10,825 nt of DNA from an uncultured Clostridia bacterium (GTDB lineage: Bacteria > Bacillota_A > Clostridia > Oscillospirales > Oscillospiraceae): positions 1-10,825 of the forward strand of contig CAMJQX010000039.1 in assembly GCA_946408145.1 (NCBI GenBank). Direction: 5' to 3'. Of the stretch, positions 6,212 to 10,825 are shown piece after piece. The position numbers and the translations under genes are program-made. The notes below the pieces were generated by a model. That model was not told the origin of the DNA and did no database searches. It saw nothing but the letters and a program-made list of their open reading frames with translations. Within the stretch, counting starts at the first letter, position 1. Every line of letters begins with the position of its first letter.

Positions 6212-6750
6212 AACAACTGCTGCAGCTTTTCCTCGCCTTTGCCAAGGTCGGTGTGATGACCTTCGGCGGCGGCTACGCCATGCTGCCGATCCTGGAGCGC
6301 GAGATCGTGGAAAACAAGGGCTGGGCCACGCGTGAGGAGCTCATGGACTACTACGCGGTCGGGCAGTGCACCCCGGGCGTGATCGCGGTGAACACGGCGA
6401 CCTTTGTCGGCTATCGTACCGCTGGTACCCTCGGCGGCGTCGTGGCGACGCTGGGCGTCGTCTTCCCGTCGATCGTCATCATCACGCTGATCGCCGGCGT
6501 GCTTACGAATTTCGCCGAGATCCCGGCGGTCAAAAGCGCCTTCGCGGGCATCCGCGTGTGCGTGTGCGTGCTCATCTTCAACGCGGTCGTCAAGCTTTGG
6601 AAAGGCGCCGTCCCGGATAAGGCTGCGCTCGTCCTCTGCCTGCTCGTGTTCGTGCTGAGCGTGTTCCTGGACATCTCGCCGATCGTGTTCGTGGTGTTCT
6701 GCGCCGCGGCCGGCATCCTCTTTACGAGAATGGGGGTGCGCGGGAAATGA
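6208..6750 (+). CDS. Chromate-transporter (CHR) family half protein, first subunit
   Basis: This 180-residue integral membrane protein has the CHR signature FGGGYAMLP (19-27), then GWATREELMDYYAVGQCTPG and NTATFVGY (62-69). Several hydrophobic segments follow, including about 73-100, 115-130 and 140-175. Full-length ChrA proteins carry two such domains in one chain. Here the domain is alone and followed by a second, non-identical copy, as in the short-chain CHR pairs (for example B. subtilis ywrA/ywrB), whose two proteins act together. Known members export chromate; in an anaerobic gut-type organism the natural substrate may be another oxyanion (inference). The start ATG overlaps the pgcA TGA, and its own stop overlaps the next ATG, both as ATGA. 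Confidence 0.88.
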   Translation: MKQLLQLFLAFAKVGVMTFGGGYAMLPILEREIVENKGWATREELMDYYAVGQCTPGVIAVNTATFVGYRTAGTLGGVVATLGVVFPSIVIITLIAGVLTNFAEIPAVKSAFAGIRVCVCVLIFNAVVKLWKGAVPDKAALVLCLLVFVLSVFLDISPIVFVVFCAAAGILFTRMGVRGK

Positions 6751-7322
6751 TCTATCTGCAGCTCTTCTGGGAGTTTTTCAAGACCGGCCTTTTCGCGGTC
6801 GGCGGCGGCATGGCCACGCTCCCGTTCCTGTACGACATCTCCGCGCGCACCGGCTGGTTCACGACCGCCCAGCTGGCGGACATGATCGCCGTGTCCGAGT
6901 CCACGCCCGGCCCGATCGGCGTCAACATGGCGACCTTTGTGGGCTTTACTACCGCCGGGATCCCCGGCGCGGTGATCGCGACGCTCGGCCTTGCGACGCC
7001 GGAGGTGATCATCATCCTGATCATCGCCCGTGTGCTGGCCGCCTTCCGCCAGAACAAATACGTGGACGCCGCCTTTTACGGGCTGCGCCCCTGCTCGCTC
7101 GGTCTGATCGCAGCCGCCGGCGTACTGGTGATCAAGGTCGCGATGTTCAATACCGAGCTCTATGCCCAGACCCGCGCGCTGACGGATCTCGTGAACTGGA
7201 AGGCGGTGCTGCTGGCCGCGGCGCTGCTGGTGTTCACGCGCGCCGTCAGGCAGACGAAAAAACTGCACCCCATCTTCTTCATCCTGGCCTCCGCCGTTGT
7301 GGGCGTGGTCCTGTCATTTTGA
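6747..7322 (+). CDS. Chromate-transporter (CHR) family half protein, second subunit
   Basis: This is a 191-residue membrane protein. It has the CHR motifs VGGGMATLPFL (18-28), GWFTTAQLADMIAVSESTPGPIG (36-58) and NMATFVGF (60-67), followed by hydrophobic segments at about 72-98, 113-131, 152-165 and 175-191. It presumably pairs with the preceding protein in antiparallel topology to form the transporter. It keeps the TPGP motif that the first subunit has as TPGV. The stop TGA (7320-7322) and the last three codons (L-S-F) lie within the palindromic element at 7311-7374, so the original C-terminus may have been replaced when that element arrived. It is the last gene of the operon; the convergent ylbJ-like gene ends 40 bases away. 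Confidence 0.88.
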   Translation: MIYLQLFWEFFKTGLFAVGGGMATLPFLYDISARTGWFTTAQLADMIAVSESTPGPIGVNMATFVGFTTAGIPGAVIATLGLATPEVIIILIIARVLAAFRQNKYVDAAFYGLRPCSLGLIAAAGVLVIKVAMFNTELYAQTRALTDLVNWKAVLLAAALLVFTRAVRQTKKLHPIFFILASAVVGVVLSF

Positions 7323-7374
7323 GGAGCGGAGCGGCGAAGGGTCTGAGCTCCTTCGCCGACACTCAGGGTGACAG
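7311..7374. repeat. Palindromic intergenic element carrying two convergent stop codons
   Basis: An outer 13-bp stem pairs 7311-7323 (CTGTCATTTTGAG) with 7362-7374 (CTCAGGGTGACAG), three pairs being G-T. An inner perfect 9-bp stem pairs 7332-7340 (CGGCGAAGG) with 7350-7358, around a 9-base loop. Read inward from either side it starts CTGTCAYYYTGAG and later has CGAAGG. This resembles the short dispersed intergenic palindromes (TGTCATyCTGAGCG...GAAGGATCT style) that I recall from many Firmicutes genomes; membership in such a family is from memory and not tested. No other copy is visible in the window. No T-run follows the hairpin on either strand, so it is not a standard intrinsic terminator. 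Confidence 0.7.
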
Positions 7375-8331
7375 TGAGAGGATCGAAGCAAGAGCGTATG
7401 CCAGAGCATAACTCAACACAGCGCTCAGAAGGCGCCCCGCCGTGTGCGGGGCGCTTTTGATTTCCGCGTCGGCGATCAGCGCGAGCGTCTGAAACTGCAC
7501 CGACAGCCCGCCCCAGCCCATCAGTCCTGCGGCCAGCGCCAGATCGGCGGGCGTCGGAGGCAGGCCGCGCAGCGCGCCGATGCCGCCGCCGAGCTCAAAA
7601 AAGCCTGTCAGCAGCGCGCGGCACCATGGCAGAGACTGCCCGCTCAGCGCGGCGAGCCGCCCGGCGAGCAGGGAGAAGAAGCCGTTTGCGTTCATCAGCC
7701 CCGTGAACACCGCGAAGCAGACCACGAAGCCGCAGACGTTCAGCGACGCGCTCACCGCCTGCCGCACAGCCTCCGGCAAGGCCTTGGAGAAGAGAAGCGG
7801 CGGCGCGGCGTCGGGGGAGGCCTCCGCGGCGAACGGTCCCCGGCCGCGCAGCAGCAGCCCCGTCAGCAGCGCCGCGCACACGTGTACGGCGTAGAGCAGC
7901 AGCCCGAGGCGCGGAGAGCCGAAAACGCCCGTCCCCAGCGCGCCGAGAAAGAAGGCCGGGCCGGAGTTGTTGCAGAAGGCGAGCAGCCGCCCGGCCTCCT
8001 CCTCGTCCACGCAGCCGTTTTCGCAGAGCTCCGCGATATAGGCCGCGCCGAGCGGATAGCCGCCGAGCAGGCCCATCAGCAGCGCCGTGCAGCCAGCCCC
8101 GGAGACGCGGAAGAGCCGCCTGCCCAGCGGCGCGAGCCGTTCCCCGAGCTGCGCCGGCAGGCCGAGCTTTGCCAGCAGAGCCGAAAGCACGAAGAAGGGG
8201 AACAGAGAGGGCAGGATCAGCTCCGTGCAGAGGCGCAGCCCGGCCCGGCAGGCCTGTACCGCCTGCGCCGAGGCGGTGATCAGCACAAAGAGCCCGCAGA
8301 GCGCGGCAAAGACCGCCAGCTTGTTTTTCAC
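7363..8331 (-). CDS. ylbJ: YlbJ-like sporulation integral membrane protein (nucleoside-recognition/GATE domain)
   Basis: This 322-residue polytopic membrane protein has the GATE-domain features SLFPFFVLS (42-50), GLLGGYPLGA (87-96) and FCNNSGPAFFLGA (119-131), and hydrophobic segments throughout. This set is typical of YlbJ, a mother-cell membrane protein needed for spore formation in B. subtilis (family knowledge). The protein is shorter than the Bacillus one, as is usual in Clostridia. GTG at 8331-8329 is chosen because GAGGTGAG (8343-8336) lies 4 bases upstream (6 from its GAGGTG core); longer in-frame starts reach into the divergent yqfC gene. The 3' end overlaps the palindromic element, which supplies the last residues L-S-P and the stop. 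A forward-strand terminator hairpin (7432-7458) lies antisense within its last codons. Confidence 0.85.
   Translation of the reverse strand: MKNKLAVFAALCGLFVLITASAQAVQACRAGLRLCTELILPSLFPFFVLSALLAKLGLPAQLGERLAPLGRRLFRVSGAGCTALLMGLLGGYPLGAAYIAELCENGCVDEEEAGRLLAFCNNSGPAFFLGALGTGVFGSPRLGLLLYAVHVCAALLTGLLLRGRGPFAAEASPDAAPPLLFSKALPEAVRQAVSASLNVCGFVVCFAVFTGLMNANGFFSLLAGRLAALSGQSLPWCRALLTGFFELGGGIGALRGLPPTPADLALAAGLMGWGGLSVQFQTLALIADAEIKSAPHTAGRLLSAVLSYALAYALASILSLSP
7432..7458 (+). terminator. Intrinsic terminator of the forward operon, inside the antisense of ylbJ
   Basis: A perfect 9-bp GC stem, GCGCCCCGC (7432-7440) with GCGGGGCGC (7446-7454), has a 5-base loop CGTGT and is followed by TTTT, GA and TTT. 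It lies 110 bases after the second chr stop and is the first good forward terminator. On the minus strand no T-run follows, so ylbJ transcription should not stop here. The T-run is short, hence moderate confidence. Confidence 0.6.
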
Positions 8332-8352
8332 GCATCTCACCTCGCATGTCTG

Positions 8353-8381
8353 TCCTATCTTATGGCTTGACGGCATAGTTT
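8353..8381 (+). promoter_or_regulatory. Candidate sigma-E-like promoter for yqfC-yqfD
   Basis: The 72-base gap between the divergent ylbJ-like and yqfC genes holds TCCTATCT (8353-8360) and CATAGTTT (8374-8381). These weakly resemble the sigma-E -35 (ATATT-type) and -10 (CATACAxT) boxes at near-correct spacing. Both flanking genes have sigma-E-controlled homologues in B. subtilis, which is the main support. No convincing sigma-A boxes are present. Confidence 0.3.
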
Positions 8382-8403
8382 GATGCAGTGGGAGGTGGTC
8401 GGC

Positions 8404-8676
8404 TTGAAGAAAAAGCGTGAGGTCCTGCCGGCGCTGGCCGAGCGGCTGGAGCTGCCGGAGGAGGCGCTCTCCGGCGCTGCGAAGCTGACGGTCACGGCCG
8501 ACCGCCGCGCGCTGATCGAGAATCACCGCGGCATTCTCGCATACAGCCCGGACTGCGTCGTCGTGAGCCTCGGCGGGCGACAGCTGAGCCTGTACGGGAG
8601 CGAGCTGCGCATCCGCGCGATGAATCGGAAGGAAGTACTGGTCTGCGGCGAGCTGCAGGACATTTCATGGAGCTGA
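8404..8676 (+). CDS. yqfC: Sporulation protein YqfC
   Basis: This 90-residue protein is close to the 93 residues of the B. subtilis homologue. It has the YqfC pattern LTVTADRRALIENHRGIL (28-45), VVVSLGGRQLSLYG and a C-terminal GELQDISWS. The mostly beta fold is seen throughout the family, which is conserved among endospore formers and made in the mother cell (family knowledge); its biochemical role is unknown. TTG 8404 is preferred because GGAGG (8391-8395) lies 8 bases upstream and the protein then begins MKKKREVLP. The in-frame ATG at 8383 precedes that binding site and has none of its own. yqfD follows after 3 bases, so the two are co-translated. The gene diverges from the ylbJ-like gene. 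Confidence 0.88.
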   Translation: MKKKREVLPALAERLELPEEALSGAAKLTVTADRRALIENHRGILAYSPDCVVVSLGGRQLSLYGSELRIRAMNRKEVLVCGELQDISWS

Positions 8677-8679
8677 GCG

Positions 8680-9855
8680 ATGGGGAGACTTGCTGATCGG
8701 ATCCGGGGCGAGGCGCGTGTGGAGCTCTTCGGTGTCTCTCCGGAAGCGGTGATCAACCGTTCCGCGAGCGCCGGGCTGACACTGCGCCGCGTCAACGCCG
8801 TGGACGGGCAGACGATCCGCTGCACGGTAGACGAGAAGGAGCTTGAGACCCTGCGTGCATTGGCGCGGCGCTGCCAGTGTGAGCTGAGGCTGCTGTCGCT
8901 GCGCGGCGGGAGCCGGGATAGGCAGCTCCTGCGGCGGCGCGTCTGGCTGCCGCTGACGGCGCTTGTCATGGCGGCGCTGCTGCTCGTATCCTCACTCTTC
9001 GTGTGGGACGTCGAAATCTACGGAGCGGACGGTCTCAGCCGAGGGAGGATCCTGCGCGCGCTCGCCGACGCCGGGGTGGAGCGCGGCTGCTTCTGGCCCG
9101 CGCTCTCGGCCGACCTGGTCCGCAGCCGGGCGCTGGCGGAGCTGCCGGAGCTCTCGTGGCTGACGGTAAATGTGAACGGCTCGCGCGCCGTCGTGCTCGC
9201 CGAGCCGCGGGAGAAGAAGCCGGAGATCTACCGCGAGAGCGAGGCCTGCTCTCTCGCGGCCTCCCGCAGCGGGATCGTCCGGCGCGTGTCCGTGCTCAAC
9301 GGCCGCGCGCTGGTACAGCCCGGGCAGGCCGTGCAGGAGGGGGAGATCCTCATCGGCGGCAGGCTTGACAGCCTGACCGGCCCGGAGCGCTTCGTGCGCG
9401 CGAGAGGGGAAATCTGGGCCGACACCTGGTACGAACGCACGGCGGTCTGCCCGCCTCCGGCGCACGGCAAGGGCCCGTCTGCCGGGAAAAGCAGACGGAT
9501 CGGACTGAAAATCGGCGATCGGAGCATATTTTTTTATGGAAAGAGTAGAAAGACGCTTGACGGATATGATACAATCGTGCATGAATATAACTTGGGGCTC
9601 GATGGCCTCTTCGTCCTGCCGGTGAGCCTGCTCTGCGAGACCCGCGTCCGCCGCGCGCCCGCGGATGCGCCTGCGGCGGATACGCAGGCCATGCGGGAGC
9701 GGCTGAGGGCCGGGCTCCTGGAGAGCATCGACGGAGAGATCATGTCCCTGTCCTTTTCGGAGATCGAGAAAGACGGCGCCGTCTATGTGACGCTCCGCGC
9801 CCGGTGCTTTGAGAATATCGCCAAGAGAATACAGGCGGGGGAGACTTCGCCGTGA
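8680..9855 (+). CDS. yqfD: Sporulation protein YqfD
   Basis: This 391-residue protein has a cytoplasmic N-terminal domain (about 1-85, with GVSPEAVINRSASAGLTL), a single membrane segment at about 88-109 (VWLPLTALVMAALLLVSSLFVW region), and a large external part. The external part contains a POTRA-like start (VEIYGADGLSRGRILRALADAGV) and SWLTVNVNGSRAVVLAEPR, both typical of YqfD. The family is restricted to endospore formers and belongs to the sigma-E regulon in B. subtilis; its role in the engulfing membrane is not defined. ATG 8680 has GGAG (8669-8672) 7 bases upstream and follows the yqfC stop by 3 bases. An AT-rich patch near 9525-9595 breaks the GC-rich pattern but stays in frame and encodes FFYGKS ... 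YDTIVHEY, which fits the family. Confidence 0.92.
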   Translation: MGRLADRIRGEARVELFGVSPEAVINRSASAGLTLRRVNAVDGQTIRCTVDEKELETLRALARRCQCELRLLSLRGGSRDRQLLRRRVWLPLTALVMAALLLVSSLFVWDVEIYGADGLSRGRILRALADAGVERGCFWPALSADLVRSRALAELPELSWLTVNVNGSRAVVLAEPREKKPEIYRESEACSLAASRSGIVRRVSVLNGRALVQPGQAVQEGEILIGGRLDSLTGPERFVRARGEIWADTWYERTAVCPPPAHGKGPSAGKSRRIGLKIGDRSIFFYGKSRKTLDGYDTIVHEYNLGLDGLFVLPVSLLCETRVRRAPADAPAADTQAMRERLRAGLLESIDGEIMSLSFSEIEKDGAVYVTLRARCFENIAKRIQAGETSP

Positions 9856-9866
9856 AAGGAATCCCT

Positions 9867-10825
9867 ATGATAGAGAAAACCATTGAAGTGGAACGCATGG
9901 AGCACGTGATCAGCGTCTTCGGCTCCTTCGACCAGAACCTGCGCATCATCGAGTCCGAGCTCGGCGTCAAGGTACTGGACCGGGACGACAGGATCCACAT
10001 CTGCGGCGAGGCGGAGGACGTCATGCTCGCCGAGAAGGCCATCAACGGCCTGCTGACGCTGGCCGCCAAAGGGGAGAACATCGACGCGCAGAACGTGCGC
10101 TACATCCTCAAGCTCGTGGGCGAGGGCAAGGAGACCAAGATCCAGGAGCTGGCGGGGGACGTGATCTGCATCACGGCCAAGGGCAAGCCCATCAAGCCCA
10201 AGACCCTCGGCCAGAAAAACTACTGCGAGGCCATCGCGGACAACACCATCACCCTCGGCATCGGCCCCGCGGGCACCGGCAAGACCTATCTGGCCGTCGC
10301 CGCGGCCGTGGCCGCCTTCCGCGCCGAGGAGGTCAACCGCATCATCCTGACCCGTCCGGCCGTCGAAGCGGGCGAGCGCCTGGGCTTCCTGCCGGGCGAT
10401 CTGCAGAGCAAGGTCGACCCCTACCTGCGCCCGCTCTACGACGCGCTCTTTGACATGCTCGGCGCCGAGACCTATCAGAAATATCTCGAGCGCGGAAATA
10501 TCGAGGTCGCGCCGCTGGCCTACATGCGCGGCCGCACGCTCGACGACAGCTTCATCATCCTCGACGAGGCGCAGAACACCTCACGCGAGCAGATGAAGAT
10601 GTTCCTGACCCGTATCGGCTTCGGCTCCAAGGTCGTCATTACCGGCGACATCACGCAGATCGACCTGCCCGAAGACAAGATCAGCGGCCTGAAGGTCGCT
10701 ATGCGCGTGCTCGAGGGCATCGACGACATCGCGATCTGCCAGCTCACCGGCGCGGACGTCGTGCGCCACCAGCTCGTGCAGAAGATCATCGAGGCCTACG
10801 AGGTCTACGACAAGAAGCACCCGGC
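9867..10825 (+). CDS. phoH: PhoH-family ATPase (runs off right edge)
   Basis: The frame is open from ATG 9867 to the window end (319 codons, lacking only the C-terminus). An N-terminal KH-like/PIN-associated region (about 1-100) precedes the P-loop ATPase domain, with Walker A GPAGTGKT (133-140), LTRPAVEAGERLGFLPGDL (161-179), Walker B FIILDEAQN (229-237) and the sensor-like VVITGDITQIDLP (256-268). PhoH/YbeZ proteins are predicted RNA-linked ATPases or helicases that act with YbeY in ribosome and rRNA quality control; in Firmicutes phoH is followed by yqfF and ybeY (expected just outside the window). AAGGA (9856-9860) lies 6 bases before the start, and the gene begins 11 bases after the yqfD stop, so it shares that transcript. 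PhoH is needed in growing cells, so an additional vegetative promoter is expected somewhere upstream. Confidence 0.96.
   Translation, partial: MIEKTIEVERMEHVISVFGSFDQNLRIIESELGVKVLDRDDRIHICGEAEDVMLAEKAINGLLTLAAKGENIDAQNVRYILKLVGEGKETKIQELAGDVICITAKGKPIKPKTLGQKNYCEAIADNTITLGIGPAGTGKTYLAVAAAVAAFRAEEVNRIILTRPAVEAGERLGFLPGDLQSKVDPYLRPLYDALFDMLGAETYQKYLERGNIEVAPLAYMRGRTLDDSFIILDEAQNTSREQMKMFLTRIGFGSKVVITGDITQIDLPEDKISGLKVAMRVLEGIDDIAICQLTGADVVRHQLVQKIIEAYEVYDKKHP

Noticed and set aside
7444..8370. Plus-strand open frame (308 codons) opposite the ylbJ-like gene
   Set aside because: Its Arg/Gln/Ala/Glu-rich translation is the antisense of a hydrophobic membrane protein; the ylbJ motifs on the other strand are decisive.
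1..10825. Mobile elements, CRISPR arrays, tRNA/rRNA genes or a defence system
   Set aside because: I scanned for spaced repeats, transposase or integrase motifs, and tRNA-like structures and saw none; apart from the edge PadR-DUF2812 pair and the 64-base palindrome the window is conserved core genes.

Overview
The window reads as chromosome of an endospore-forming, GC-rich Clostridia relative, most likely Oscillospirales (Oscillibacter/Flavonifractor-like). This placement is an inference. It rests on high-GC Firmicutes codon use, strong AGGAGG-type ribosome binding sites, the sporulation genes yqfC, yqfD and a ylbJ homologue, the yqfC-yqfD-phoH gene order, and a PadR/DUF2812 pair of the kind common in gut Clostridia. 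No tRNA, rRNA, CRISPR array, transposase or phage gene is visible. Almost all of the window is ordinary core chromosome; I see no new multi-gene system.

Layout. (1) Positions 1-548, minus strand: a PadR-type repressor followed by a start/stop-overlapping DUF2812 membrane protein that runs off the left edge. They are driven by a strong promoter (543-548 / 520-525) covered by a four-copy, helically phased TATATC operator array. (2) Positions 549-912: a divergent, partly AT-rich intergenic region with phased A-tracts and a sigma-A promoter for the next gene. (3) Positions 913-1458: a Nudix ADP-ribose pyrophosphatase. (4) Positions 1467-4125: a murA - yycJ-like metallo-hydrolase - rlmH operon, with its own promoter decorated by two inverted repeats. 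It ends at an intrinsic terminator whose stem is built into the last codons of rlmH. (5) Positions 4138-7322: a tightly overlapping operon of a DUF2007 protein, a phosphoglucomutase-type phosphosugar mutase, and two half-size chromate-transporter (CHR) proteins. (6) Positions 7311-7374: a palindromic element at the convergent junction with the ylbJ-like gene; it supplies the last codons and the stop codons of both genes. A GC-rich terminator for the forward operon lies about 110 bases further on, antisense to the end of the ylbJ-like gene. (7) Positions 8404-10825: a yqfC-yqfD-phoH operon divergent from the ylbJ-like gene, with phoH running off the right edge.

How the genes work together: murA makes the first committed peptidoglycan precursor, and the sugar-phosphate mutase makes hexose-1-phosphate for envelope polymers. 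rlmH and phoH act in ribosome and RNA maintenance. ylbJ-like, yqfC and yqfD belong to mother-cell sporulation functions. The most worthwhile observations are the palindromic element that terminates two convergent reading frames, the PadR operator array, and the dyads on the murA promoter.
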